Counted from the first letter of the stretch, positions 15,487 to 24,619 are shown. The stretch: DNA of 64,000 bases from Peptococcaceae bacterium BICA1-7 (GCA_000802095.1 JUEB01000013.1:186001-250000), one strand, 5' to 3'. The notes: generated from the letters alone by a model not told the origin. A program made the numbers and translations.

Positions 15487-17757
15487 TCACAGGGCCGTTT
15501 TTCGGTCCAGTATTTTAAATATGTTAACATCTTTCAGGCACGTTATGGCCTGGGCAAAGGCCAACACCGATTCTGCGCCGCTGTTAGCGTTGCTGCCAGT
15601 CTCGGTGAGACCGTCCAGAGGATAGTCTTCCTTCAGGTTATACACCGGCACTCCCAGTCTGTTTTTGCCAAAAAACCAGCTGAAGGCCTTATTCGCCAGG
15701 TCGCGGTAGTTTTTGTCATTGGTCTGCCGCAGGGCCTCGCAGTATGCTTCCACCAGGCAGCCAATCTCTACGGGCTGCTGATCAAAAAAAGCCCTCTCCT
15801 CCCCTAAAACAAGCCAGCCCTTGTTGCCCACCAGGTCGAAGTAAGTACCATTATACTGTGTTCTGGTCAGAAAGTTTAAAGTCACCAATGCCGTTTCCAG
15901 ATAAACTTTTTCCTTAAGAATACTGTGCGCCATCATCAGAGCAAAGGGCAGCTTGGCATTGGAATAGGTAACAGAGGGCTCAAACCAGTCCCAGTGAGGC
16001 CTTTTATTATCATTGTAGAGTCTGACCAGGTAGTCTGCCCCTGCCCTGAGCAGCTCGCCGGCCTTCGGCGCCTCAGTGAATTTTTTAAGGTATTCGGATA
16101 ATCCACAAATGCCGTAGGCCACCGCCTTGGGATAAGTGGACAGCGGTATCCCCGCTTGCCGGCCGTCTATGGCCCGGTCGAATACTTCCTTGGACAGCGT
16201 AGCCACAGAGGGATCCGTGCTCAGAGCGGCGGCGCTGCCAAGGCCCATCAATACGCGGCCAAAGGTGTCATCGCCACCGTCCTCGTCCAAAATCCGCCGG
16301 TCATAGCCCACAAAATTATGGAACCGCCCATCCTTTCTCTGTACATATAGTATGAAGGCCATGTATTTTTTGGCCAGCTGATAATAACCGGGCTTCTTGT
16401 CAAAGCGGGCCACCTTCATAATTATCCCCAGCGCCCTCCCGACATCATCAGCGGAATAGCCGTGCTTCAGGTCGGGAATGCCGTGCTTGGTGTGCTGGAA
16501 GATGCCGGTATCATCAGTCATGCGCTCAAACATACTATACAGATTGCGTCTTCTCAGATAATCCCGGCTGCTTTTGTAGACCACGCCTATTCTCTGCAGC
16601 TTTTTCATCGAGAATTCTTTGTAAACCTCTTTGAACAAGCCGTGGTAAAGCTCGGCCACCCTGGACCAGATCATCGATCGCCCGTATTCGTATGCGGCCA
16701 GGCGCGTCTTCCGCATGTCCTCCTGATGGGAAAAAACCCCGCTCAGGGTCCTGGCCAGAGCTTTTGGGTTATTGAAGGGCACCAGGTGACCACGGCCTTC
16801 GGCAAGCACTTCCTGGGCGTAGTGATAGGGGGTGGAGACCACCACCTTGCCCAGTGCCACAGCATAGGCCAGCGTCCCGCTGGTTATCTGCTCCTGAGAA
16901 TGATAGGGGGTTACATACACGTCGGAGGCGCTTATGTAATTATACAGCTCTTCGTTCGTCGCGAATTTGTCGATAAACAGCACATTATCTTCCAGTTTAT
17001 TTTCCTGAGTCAATTTCTGGAGGCTCTCCCGGTACCTTTCCCCGTGAATCTTAGCCACTTCCGGGTGGGTTTTACCAAGTATGACGTACAGCAAATCGGG
17101 ATGGTTGCGGACCACTTCGGGAAGGGCTTCCAGAACCAGCTCAAACCCTTTCCCGGGGCTCAGCAGGCCAAAAGAAAGGAGCACAAGGCGACCGGCCAGG
17201 CCCAGTTCCTTTTTGAAAGGCTCCGTCTCGACAAAAGGAAGGTCGGGCACACCGTGCGGTATCATCACTATTTTTTCAAGGGGGACGTAGTATACTTCAT
17301 TAAGTATTTCGATAGCTTTGTTGCTCATTACTACTACCCGCTGGGAGCGTTGGATAACCTCGATGAGGGAGGTATAATAACCAAGGGTGGGCTGTTGAAG
17401 CACAGTATGGATGGTTGTTACCACCGGTTTTTTCAGCTTTTCCAGCAGCCTTGCAATATGGCGTCCCTCAGGGCCGCCAAACAGGCCGAATTCGTGCTGG
17501 AGGTTGACCACCTGCAGGTCAGCTGCATTAATGTCCCCGGCGGCTCTGGTGTAATCGGATACTTTATTTTTGTCAAAGAAAAAATTGACTTCCTGGGGAT
17601 ATTCACCCGAGGTAAGTCCACCTACTGCTACAATTTTACCGGCTGATGCATAGAAATTCTCATACGAAGTGAATAAATTATGCGTAAAAGTGGCGATTCC
17701 GCACTCTTTTGGGATATATGAACTAATAAAACAAGGATTTATTCCTTTTTGACGCAA
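15487..17757 (-). CDS. GT4 glycosyltransferase fused to an (alpha/alpha)6-toroid glycosidase-like domain
   Basis: 756 residues. The N-terminal half (about 1-375) is a GT-B transferase: ECGIATFTHNL, the HEFGLFGG region, and nucleotide-sugar contacts in FGLLSPGKGFELVLEAL and ITSGTLAYAVALGKVV. The C-terminal half (about 385-745) is helical with repeated aromatic-Gly motifs such as GYSADDVGRALG, DEDGGDDTFGRVLMG and SNANSGAESVLAFAQA. This pattern is typical of six-hairpin toroid enzymes. The TTG at 17757 follows GGAGGTGA with suitable spacing. No signal peptide is seen. It is flanked by GH130 genes on both sides. The toroid half could hydrolyse, epimerise or simply bind the glycan; I cannot assign a family. 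Confidence 0.82.
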   Translation of the reverse strand: MRQKGINPCFISSYIPKECGIATFTHNLFTSYENFYASAGKIVAVGGLTSGEYPQEVNFFFDKNKVSDYTRAAGDINAADLQVVNLQHEFGLFGGPEGRHIARLLEKLKKPVVTTIHTVLQQPTLGYYTSLIEVIQRSQRVVVMSNKAIEILNEVYYVPLEKIVMIPHGVPDLPFVETEPFKKELGLAGRLVLLSFGLLSPGKGFELVLEALPEVVRNHPDLLYVILGKTHPEVAKIHGERYRESLQKLTQENKLEDNVLFIDKFATNEELYNYISASDVYVTPYHSQEQITSGTLAYAVALGKVVVSTPYHYAQEVLAEGRGHLVPFNNPKALARTLSGVFSHQEDMRKTRLAAYEYGRSMIWSRVAELYHGLFKEVYKEFSMKKLQRIGVVYKSSRDYLRRRNLYSMFERMTDDTGIFQHTKHGIPDLKHGYSADDVGRALGIIMKVARFDKKPGYYQLAKKYMAFILYVQRKDGRFHNFVGYDRRILDEDGGDDTFGRVLMGLGSAAALSTDPSVATLSKEVFDRAIDGRQAGIPLSTYPKAVAYGICGLSEYLKKFTEAPKAGELLRAGADYLVRLYNDNKRPHWDWFEPSVTYSNAKLPFALMMAHSILKEKVYLETALVTLNFLTRTQYNGTYFDLVGNKGWLVLGEERAFFDQQPVEIGCLVEAYCEALRQTNDKNYRDLANKAFSWFFGKNRLGVPVYNLKEDYPLDGLTETGSNANSGAESVLAFAQAITCLKDVNIFKILDRKTAL

Positions 17758-17923
17758 AAATATTCACCTCCGTGTTAAAATATTTATTAATACCAGGACT
17801 CCTTCCTGCTTCGGGCATAATTCCCGTATTTATTTCATAAATTCACATATTAACCATGTAACTTAAATTATACAACATAACAAAAGGTTATACAATGGAC
17901 TGCCGGTTTTAGCGGACCTGCAG

Positions 17924-18871
17924 CTACATGGGACTCCTTGAGCTTTCCAGGCACATGGCAGCAAGATCACTGATGTTGGCGGCGCCGACGCACATAACTT
18001 TGTCCGCGCCTCCCCAGTAAATCTTTACCGTGCCGTCCTCCTCGGGGACAGCCCCGCAGGTAAAGACCACGTTGTGTACGTAACCCGTAATCTCCCAGGG
18101 ATCTTCAGGCTGGAGAATCCACTCGTCGGCAACACCCAGTATTTTCGACGGATCATGCAGGTCGTGGAGAATCACTCCCAGCCGGTATACAGCCCCGTCC
18201 ATCGTGCGAAAGACACCGTGATAGATATTCAGCCAACCCTTTTCAGTCTTGAAAGGTGTGGCGCCGGGGCCTATCTTCATTTCATCCCAGTGGTAGCCGG
18301 CCGGTTTAACAAGGACTTTTGAGTCGCCCCAGTGAACCAGGTCGGGTGAATAGGAAATCCACATAGACCAGGGGCTGATTTCGGAATGGGGGCGGTCCAG
18401 CCGGACGTAACGCCCGCCAAACCTCTGCGGGAAGAGCACCACGTTGCGCAGGTCCGCCTGGGTGATCATTGAAATCCGCTCGACGGATAAAAAGTCTCTG
18501 GTCCTGGCCAGGCCGATTCTCACCCCGTGCCTGGAATAGGCGCTGTAGGTGATCAGAAAATCCCCGTCAATCTGGCAGATGCGCGGATCCTCGATGCCAT
18601 ACTCCTCATACTCGCCCCAAACACCGTCCCTCAGCGGGGCCATGAAAGGCTCGGGCCGTACTTTAAATGAATAGCCGTCTGCACTTTCAGCCAGACCCAA
18701 AATGGAGCGGCCATTGAAGAGGTGTGAGCGAAAAACCATAAAATAGCGGCCATCTGTTTTCACCACACCCGCGTTGTGAACGGTGGCCACAGGGTAGGGC
18801 ACATCGTCCCTGGTCAATATCGGATTCCCGGCGTACCTCTGGACAACCGGCCCCATCTTTTTAGGGCTCAA
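17924..18871 (-). CDS. GH130 beta-mannoside phosphorylase homologue
   Basis: 315-residue single-domain GH130 protein, typical length. It shows RYAGNPILTR at the N-terminus, the catalytic-acid loop GIEDPRI, a phosphate/substrate segment KIGPGATPFKTEKGW followed by NIYHGV, and VVFTCGAVPE near the end. Characterised relatives reversibly phosphorolyse beta-1,4- or beta-1,2-mannosides, releasing mannose 1-phosphate. I prefer the TTG at 18871, placed 8 bases after GGGAGG and overlapping the upstream gene's TGA by 4 bases, which suggests translational coupling; TTG 18877 and ATG 18856 are alternatives. Linkage specificity is unknown. Confidence 0.88.
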   Translation of the reverse strand: MSPKKMGPVVQRYAGNPILTRDDVPYPVATVHNAGVVKTDGRYFMVFRSHLFNGRSILGLAESADGYSFKVRPEPFMAPLRDGVWGEYEEYGIEDPRICQIDGDFLITYSAYSRHGVRIGLARTRDFLSVERISMITQADLRNVVLFPQRFGGRYVRLDRPHSEISPWSMWISYSPDLVHWGDSKVLVKPAGYHWDEMKIGPGATPFKTEKGWLNIYHGVFRTMDGAVYRLGVILHDLHDPSKILGVADEWILQPEDPWEITGYVHNVVFTCGAVPEEDGTVKIYWGGADKVMCVGAANISDLAAMCLESSRSPM

Positions 18872-19908
18872 AAGCAAAACCTCCCTGTATTTGTACTTTT
18901 TTTACCGATAATTTTATGATAAACGCCCAAATAATCCTCCACCATGCGCTCTCTTGAAAATCTCTTCTCCACTATCTTCCTGCACTTCCGGCGCGACACC
19001 GCATCCAGGCTGCGCACCGCCTCTGCTGCGGAACAAACGTCGCCCACCAGGAAACCGTTGGCCCCGTTTTCTATTATCTCCGGCATGGAGCCCCTGTTGA
19101 AGGCCACCACCGGAGTTCCGCAGGCGCCAGCCTCCACAACAGAGAGCCCGAAGGGCTCACTAAAATTTATTGGGTGAAGCAACGCCCTCGCTCCTCCAAG
19201 CAGCTCATTTCTAAGCTCCGGCCCCGCGACACCCGCATACCTGACCCTGACACCGTCGAGGTGGGGCTCGACAGCCGATCTGTAATAATCACTGTCCTGG
19301 ATAACACCCGCCAGAATCAGCCTCATACCGGTCTGCCTGGCAATTTGGACAGCCTCGGCAGCCCCCTTGTCATGGTGAATGCGGCCGAAAAAAAGCAGAT
19401 AGTCCCCTGGTGTTTCCTGAAAAGTAAAATTCTCAAGGTCGATCCCGTGGTAGACAGTGCCTATATAGCTGAGCTCCGGCGATCGGTCAGCGTTGCTTAT
19501 AGATACGTAGTAAGTCTTTTGGTTGTATTTTCTGTATACAGGAAGTATTTTGGGTGATGAAAACCCATGGATAGTGGTAAGTACCGGGGTGTCCGTCAGA
19601 CCTGAATAAGTGAGGGGCAGAAAATCAAAATTATTATGGATTAAATCGAAATCCCCAGCCCTTTCAAACAGCTCGGATATGTGTAGACACTCCCAGACCT
19701 TTGGGTCAAGGGTCTTGTCCTCCTCGTAGGGCCTCGGCGCGATAGCGTGGAGCTTCGCCTGTGTTACGGAGTCTGCCGTGGCGAAAAGAGTCACATCAAT
19801 CCCTCTGGCGGCCAGTCCCTCGGTCAGCAGTGAAACCACCCGCTCCCAGGGACCGTACCCCAGCGGGGGAGTCCTCCAGGCTATGGGAGAAAGCATGGCT
19901 ATCTTCAT
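18868..19908 (-). CDS. GT4-family glycosyltransferase
   Basis: 346-residue GT-B retaining transferase. It begins MKIAMLSPIAWRTPPLGYGPWE, a glycine-rich acceptor loop seen in this group. It then shows VYHGID, FGRIHHDKGAAEA and the donor-binding EPFGLSVVEAGACGTPVVA with the conserved E-X7-E glutamates. The ATG at 19908 follows GGAGG. It is first in the leftward mannose-glycan operon and is coupled to the GH130 gene by a 4-base overlap. A GDP-mannose donor is suggested by the divergent GDP-mannose genes only (inference). Confidence 0.88.
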   Translation of the reverse strand: MKIAMLSPIAWRTPPLGYGPWERVVSLLTEGLAARGIDVTLFATADSVTQAKLHAIAPRPYEEDKTLDPKVWECLHISELFERAGDFDLIHNNFDFLPLTYSGLTDTPVLTTIHGFSSPKILPVYRKYNQKTYYVSISNADRSPELSYIGTVYHGIDLENFTFQETPGDYLLFFGRIHHDKGAAEAVQIARQTGMRLILAGVIQDSDYYRSAVEPHLDGVRVRYAGVAGPELRNELLGGARALLHPINFSEPFGLSVVEAGACGTPVVAFNRGSMPEIIENGANGFLVGDVCSAAEAVRSLDAVSRRKCRKIVEKRFSRERMVEDYLGVYHKIIGKKSTNTGRFCF

Positions 19909-19965
19909 CTAAAACCTCCAGCCAATTTTTATTATTTTTGCTATTTATATGTACTTCTATTAATT

Positions 19966-19997
19966 ACAGGAATTTCCTGTATTATATATGTTATAAT
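19966..19997 (+). promoter_or_regulatory. Perfect palindrome and -10 box between divergent mannose operons
   Basis: ACAGGAATTTCCTGT at 19966-19980 is a perfect 15-base palindrome around a central T. A TATAAT box lies at 19992-19997, so the palindrome covers the spacer/-35 area of a rightward promoter that would drive the guanylyltransferase gene. No good -35 is visible, which fits an activator- or repressor-controlled promoter. Confidence 0.5.
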
Positions 19998-20042
19998 ATA
20001 ATTTTATGGAATATTTATTTATTATTGGAAGGGGGGAGTACT

Positions 20043-21116
20043 GTGCCTTTTGCAGTTATTATGGCTGGCGGTAGAGGAGAAAGGTTCTGGCCGCGGAGCA
20101 GAATGGCAAAGCCAAAGCAATTTTTAAACCTCATCGGCGAGAAAACAATGCTGCAGCTGACCGTAGAAAGGATCGAAGGACTGGTCGGAATATCAGACAC
20201 CTATATCGTGACCGGTTCGGATTTTAAAGACACCATTCTGGAACAAATCCCCAAACTGCCCGAAGAAAACATCATTATCGAGCCGTTTGGCCGGGACACG
20301 GCCGCAGCCATAGGACTGGCCGCCCTGGTCCTGGGGCAAAAAAAACCCGGGGAGGTCATGATTGTTTTGCCGGCCGACCATTATATCGGCAACATGCGCA
20401 AATTTCACGAAGTATTAAGAAGCGCAGTGGCCACCGCAGGCCTGGGAGACAAAATGGTCACCCTGGGCATCACTCCCCACAGTCCTGAAACCGGGTACGG
20501 CTACATTCACCTTGGCGAGTTGACTAACACCTTTTCCAGAACACCTGTCTACCGGGCCGTCCGCTTCCTGGAAAAGCCCAACTACGCCCGCGCTCTGGAG
20601 TTCCTCTCCAGCGGGGACTACCTCTGGAACAGCGGAATGTTTGTCTGGAGGATCGACACCATTCTTGAAATGATAAAAAAACACATTCCCTCGCTTGCAG
20701 AGAGGCTTAAGGAGATCGAAGACACCCTCGGAACTGACCAGTACCAAAAAACGGTTAAAAAAGTCTACTCGGAACTACCGAAGGTCTCCATAGATTACGG
20801 CATAATGGAAAGGGCCGACAACGTTTTAGTCATTCCCTGCGATTTCGGGTGAGACGACATCGGGAGCTGGACCGCTCTTGAGAGATTCGTTGAAAAGGAT
20901 GAACTCGGCAACGTCCTTCACGGGGAGGGAGTCTTGCTGGATACGGAAAACACCTATGTTGTCACCAATAAAAAGACCGTGGCGCTGTTAGGAGTTAAAG
21001 ACCTGATCGTTGTAAACGACAATGACAGCCTGCTAATCTGCCACAAAAGCCGGGCCCAGGAGATAAAAAAGGTTGTGCAGGCTTTGAGTGCTAAAGGGTT
21101 TAACAGTGTTCTATAA
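20043..21116 (+). pseudogene. manC: Mannose-1-phosphate guanylyltransferase interrupted by in-frame UGA
   Basis: The frame from GTG 20043 (GGGGGAG upstream) gives the nucleotidyltransferase signature MAGGRGERFWPRSR, a PKQF motif, VLPADHYI and a normal fold up to codon 269. Codon 270 (20850-20852) is TGA where the family has Trp in DFGWxDxGSW. The same frame continues without further defects for 87 sense codons (DDIGSWTALERF through a normal C-terminus) to TAA at 21116, giving 357 residues if read through. The enzyme makes GDP-mannose from mannose 1-phosphate and GTP. Either this is a fresh nonsense mutation or sequencing error (TGG to TGA), or UGA is read through. The truncated product would lose conserved metal and sugar-binding residues. 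Confidence 0.85.
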
Positions 21117-21155
21117 AAATGTTCATATAAAATTAATATACAAAGGAGACAGCAA

Positions 21156-22538
21156 TTGACGTTAATTAGCCCGCAAATTTTCCGCCAGTATGATATTCGC
21201 GGCGTTGCTGAAAAGGACTTGTCCAATGAAACCGTGGAACTGCTTGGAAAGGCTTTCGGTACTTATGTTAAGGAATCCGGCTCCCGCAAAGTTTTAGTGG
21301 GCAGAGACAACAGGCTCAGCTCCGACCGGCTGCGGGACGCCATTATCAGAGGTCTTCTGTCCGCTGGCTGTGACGTCACCGATATAGGGCTGGTTGTCAC
21401 ACCAATGCTTTACTACTCCAGGGTTCACTTCGGCATAGACGGGGGAATTATGATCACCGGCAGCCACAACCCACCGGATGAAAACGGCTTCAAGCTCGCT
21501 TTGGGAAGCGGGACCATTTACGGTGATGAGATTCAAAAGCTAAAAGACATTATGATTTCAGGGAATTTTACTTCAGGCTCGGGTCGGCTGGAAAAACTGG
21601 ACGTGGTACCCCCCTACCTTGCTATGCTCAAAGAAAAAATCCAACTGGGCCCGAGAAAGTTAAAAGTTGCAGTGGACTGCGGCAACGGCACGGCCTCGCT
21701 GTTTGCCCTGCAAATCCTGGAGGCGTGGGGCTGCGAGGTAATACCGCTGTACTGCGAATCAGACGGCTCTTTCCCGAACCACCAGCCGGACCCGGTCAAA
21801 ACGGCAAACCTGGCAGAGCTAAGAAAAGCCGTTTTAGAAAAGGGTGCCGATGCTGGCCTCGCCTTTGACGGCGACGCTGACAGGATCGGCGTGGTGAACG
21901 AGTCGGGCGGAATTATCTGGGGAGATTTGCTGATGTGCCTGTACTGGCGGGAGATCATGGCCAATCACCCCGGGGCCCAGGCAATCATTGAGGTTAAGTG
22001 CTCTCAGTCGCTGGTGGACGAGGTTGTCCGGCTGGGGGGCAGGCCATTCTTCTACAAAACGGGTCACTCTCTGATCAAGGCCAAGATGAAGGAAATCGGG
22101 GCAATCTTCACCGGAGAGATGTCCGGGCACATGTTCTTCGCAGACGAATTCTACGGCTTTGACGACGCCTTTTACGCAGCCGGCCGCCTGCTGAGGATTC
22201 TCTTACGCTCCAAAGAGCCCCTCTCTAAAATGCTGGCTGAAGTACCCAAATATTACTCTACGGCTGAAACCAGGGTCCCCTGCCCTGACCAGGACAAGTT
22301 TACGGTGGTAAAGGGGCTGGTGGAGCTATTCAAGCGCCAATTCGAGGTCATCGACGTTGACGGGGTGCGGGTGCTCTTCGGTGACGGCTGGGGCCTGGTC
22401 CGGGCGTCAAACACCCAGCCTGTTCTGGTAGCCCGCTGCGAGGCCAAGACCCCTGAAGGGCTGCAGAGGATCTGCGACACCATGCAGAAAGCCCTGTCCG
22501 GGTTTTCTGAAGTTGAAAAATTCAATTGGGAGTACTAG
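21156..22538 (+). CDS. manB: Phosphomannomutase/phosphoglucomutase
   Basis: 460-residue alpha-D-phosphohexomutase interconverting sugar 6- and 1-phosphates, full length. The N-terminal FRQYDIRG, the phosphoserine loop MITGSHNPP, the metal loop DGDADRIG and sugar-binding EMSGH are all present, as is the C-terminal phosphate loop around RASNTQPVL. The start is a TTG following AAAGGAGACAGCAA. It lies 39 bases after the guanylyltransferase and 27 before the isomerase, in one operon converting fructose 6-phosphate to GDP-mannose. Confidence 0.93.
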   Translation: MTLISPQIFRQYDIRGVAEKDLSNETVELLGKAFGTYVKESGSRKVLVGRDNRLSSDRLRDAIIRGLLSAGCDVTDIGLVVTPMLYYSRVHFGIDGGIMITGSHNPPDENGFKLALGSGTIYGDEIQKLKDIMISGNFTSGSGRLEKLDVVPPYLAMLKEKIQLGPRKLKVAVDCGNGTASLFALQILEAWGCEVIPLYCESDGSFPNHQPDPVKTANLAELRKAVLEKGADAGLAFDGDADRIGVVNESGGIIWGDLLMCLYWREIMANHPGAQAIIEVKCSQSLVDEVVRLGGRPFFYKTGHSLIKAKMKEIGAIFTGEMSGHMFFADEFYGFDDAFYAAGRLLRILLRSKEPLSKMLAEVPKYYSTAETRVPCPDQDKFTVVKGLVELFKRQFEVIDVDGVRVLFGDGWGLVRASNTQPVLVARCEAKTPEGLQRICDTMQKALSGFSEVEKFNWEY

Positions 22539-22565
22539 AAAGTACTGATTATTGGGAGGTACCAA

Positions 22566-23645
22566 ATGATTGACCGGGAAAAAATACTTAACGACGCGGA
22601 GTACATGTACCAGGCCGATACTAAGGAGATGTTTCAGTCCCTGGCCGCGCTTGCGGGCCAGTGCAATACAGCCTGCTGGGATCTTACCGGAAACGTTGAC
22701 CTGCCAGCTGTGGAGGCAATATCCAACGTAGTGGTGACCGGGCTGGGAGGATCGGCAATCGGGGGAGACCTGTTGCGGATCTATTGCCTTGATAAATGCC
22801 AGGTGCCTGTGGTGGTAAACAGAAATTACGTCATGCCTGAATTTGTCGGTAAGGATACCCTGGTCTTTGCTGTAAGCTATTCCGGCAACACCGAGGAAAC
22901 CATCAGCGCCTATCTGGACGCCAGGAAAAGGGGCGCCACCATTATAGCCATCACCACCGGCGGCAAACTGAAGGAAATGGCTGATGGTGACGGAGCAACA
23001 GTTATACCTGTGCCTGGAGGTATATCACCCCGATCTGCTTCCGGTTTTCTTTTTATACCCACCCTTCGCATCATGGAAAAGCTGGGTTTTTTGTCCGGCA
23101 TTGCCGAAGAGGTTGAGAAGCTGGTGGACCACCTGAAAAAACTGCACGAAAATCTTAAGCCGGAAATACCGGTGGAAAAAAATTCAGCCAAACAGATGGC
23201 CTTGAAACTTTATAACCGTATACCGGTCATCTGGGGGTCCAGCGGCACCACGGAGGTGGTTGCCCAGAGGTGGAAGGGACAGATAAACGAAAATGCAAAG
23301 TCGCCTGCCTACTGGAACGTTTTCCCGGAGCTAAACCATAATGAACTGGTGGGCTTTAGATTTCCGGAAGCCCTGCTAAAGCAGCTGCACATTGTAATTT
23401 TAAGGGATGACCAGGACCACCCAAGGGTGCAAAAACGCATTGAAATATCCAAGAACGTCATAAGCAAGACCGTTGCCGGCATCACCGATGTCCGGGCCAG
23501 CGGAGGAGATCTCCTGGCCCGGACGTACTCCCTTATTTACAGCGGAGATTACACAAGTGTGTACCTGGCCTTTCTATATGGTGTAGACCCCGGCCCGGTG
23601 GAAGCAATTGATCACCTCAAAAATGAACTGGCAAAGGATTATTAA
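22566..23645 (+). CDS. Bifunctional phosphoglucose/phosphomannose isomerase
   Basis: 359-residue SIS-domain isomerase of the archaeal/bacterial bifunctional PGI/PMI type. SIS motifs are GLGGSAIGGDLLR and VSYSGNTEETISAY; the second half has SSGTTEVVAQRWKGQINENAK and ELNHNELVGF carrying likely catalytic Glu and His. ATG 22566 follows GGGAGG. It interconverts fructose, glucose and mannose 6-phosphates and thus feeds the mutase and guanylyltransferase upstream in the operon. Confidence 0.9.
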   Translation: MIDREKILNDAEYMYQADTKEMFQSLAALAGQCNTACWDLTGNVDLPAVEAISNVVVTGLGGSAIGGDLLRIYCLDKCQVPVVVNRNYVMPEFVGKDTLVFAVSYSGNTEETISAYLDARKRGATIIAITTGGKLKEMADGDGATVIPVPGGISPRSASGFLFIPTLRIMEKLGFLSGIAEEVEKLVDHLKKLHENLKPEIPVEKNSAKQMALKLYNRIPVIWGSSGTTEVVAQRWKGQINENAKSPAYWNVFPELNHNELVGFRFPEALLKQLHIVILRDDQDHPRVQKRIEISKNVISKTVAGITDVRASGGDLLARTYSLIYSGDYTSVYLAFLYGVDPGPVEAIDHLKNELAKDY

Positions 23646-23654
23646 AGAGATTTT

Positions 23655-24167
23655 TCATACAGTAGGGGGAGGAATTAACCAATTCTTTTTCCTGTGCAAC
23701 TTAATCATTGCATCATAACCCTTGTAGTCATCGGAAAGAATTTCCCAGATAAGCTCCCTGATGTCATCCCTTGTTGACTCTGACAACCCATTCATATCCA
23801 GTGATAAGCCGAATTTATAAATGTCTTTTACAGTGTTGGCAATCTCATCATCTTGGATGTAAGTATTTGGCTCATCGTTTTTTCCGATAATATCAAGGTT
23901 TTTCCGCTGGGGTACTGCAGGAACTTCCAGCCCTTCTTTATGCATAAAAACTTGGATTTTTTCTATGTGGGGAATAATTAGCATTTCTACTCCTAAATTT
24001 AGGGATTTTTTTAATTCAACGTCTTTTGCCTGAGCTAAAAAAAATTCGGTTATGGTCAACCCAATATTTTTAAAGCGTCCAATATTCCATAAACTGAGGG
24101 CTTCCCCCCAATTCATTTTGTCTTTCGGCTGCTGACCTGTTAAAAGGCTTGTGAGATCCAAAATCAA
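23655..24167 (-). CDS. DUF3231 (spore-associated) protein
   Basis: About 170 residues resembling DUF3231, a helical coat-F/ferritin-like family found in endospore formers. It begins with NWGEALSLWNIGRFK, continues with a helix containing VEMLIIPHIEKIQ and a short VPAVPQRKN link, and ends in a second helical half with LSDDYKGYDAMIKLHRKKNW. The start is TTG, either 24167 or 24161, both near an AGAGGGGGG site. It converges with the isomerase gene, leaving a 9-base gap. Function is unknown; a coat or germination role is suggested only by family distribution. Confidence 0.7.
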   Translation of the reverse strand: MILDLTSLLTGQQPKDKMNWGEALSLWNIGRFKNIGLTITEFFLAQAKDVELKKSLNLGVEMLIIPHIEKIQVFMHKEGLEVPAVPQRKNLDIIGKNDEPNTYIQDDEIANTVKDIYKFGLSLDMNGLSESTRDDIRELIWEILSDDYKGYDAMIKLHRKKNWLIPPPTV

Positions 24168-24340
24168 TACCCCCCTCTATAGATATTACTTTAATTATTT
24201 TCTTCTATAGTTTGACATTTCATACATAAGATTAACCAAAAGAAAAGCCTTCCCTTGTCTTCCCTGCCGGATTCCAAACTGAGACCCCAACATTTCTACA
24301 AGGGCCCGTTGGAGCAGTTGGGCTGTGTAGCTAAATTTAT

Positions 24341-24458
24341 GGAGCTGTTAACAAACTGTGTTTAAAACAAAGAGGCGTCTAAAAACCCAAGAAATCCAAG
24401 AGTTTATAAGACGCCTTTCTATCCAAAACCTTAATTTTGAGTATTTGTCAACAGCCCC
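24341..24458. repeat. MITE-like element or decayed IS end with terminal inverted repeats
   Basis: GGAGCTGTTAACAAA (24341-24355) and TTTGTCAACAGCCCC (24444-24458) form an imperfect terminal inverted repeat (13 of 15). An internal inverted pair AGGCGTCT/AGACGCCT lies at 24373-24380 and 24409-24416. No transposase is present. The ends look like IS termini (GGGGCTGTTGACAAA type). It occupies the middle of the 588-base gap 24168-24755, which otherwise holds only a possible gene remnant near topB. Confidence 0.5.
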
Positions 24459-24619
24459 AATTGCGTCGGTGCCGTCTTTACAGACGTACAGGATATAGTT
24501 TAGCCGAAGGGTATGCTGATCGGATTCAACCACCCAACCGGCCCTTTAGCAACAACAAGTTGACCCTACAGCTGCCCGAATTGATTTAGCTTAAATCTTT
24601 TTCAGACTACCGTATTACT

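Noticed and set aside
20850-20890. Selenocysteine insertion at the guanylyltransferase UGA
   Set aside because: No convincing SECIS-like stem was seen immediately downstream, and the replaced residue is Trp, not Cys; point mutation, error or read-through is simpler.
24348-24533. 61-codon leftward open frame over the MITE-like element
   Set aside because: It runs through the inverted repeats and shows no family resemblance; chance frame.
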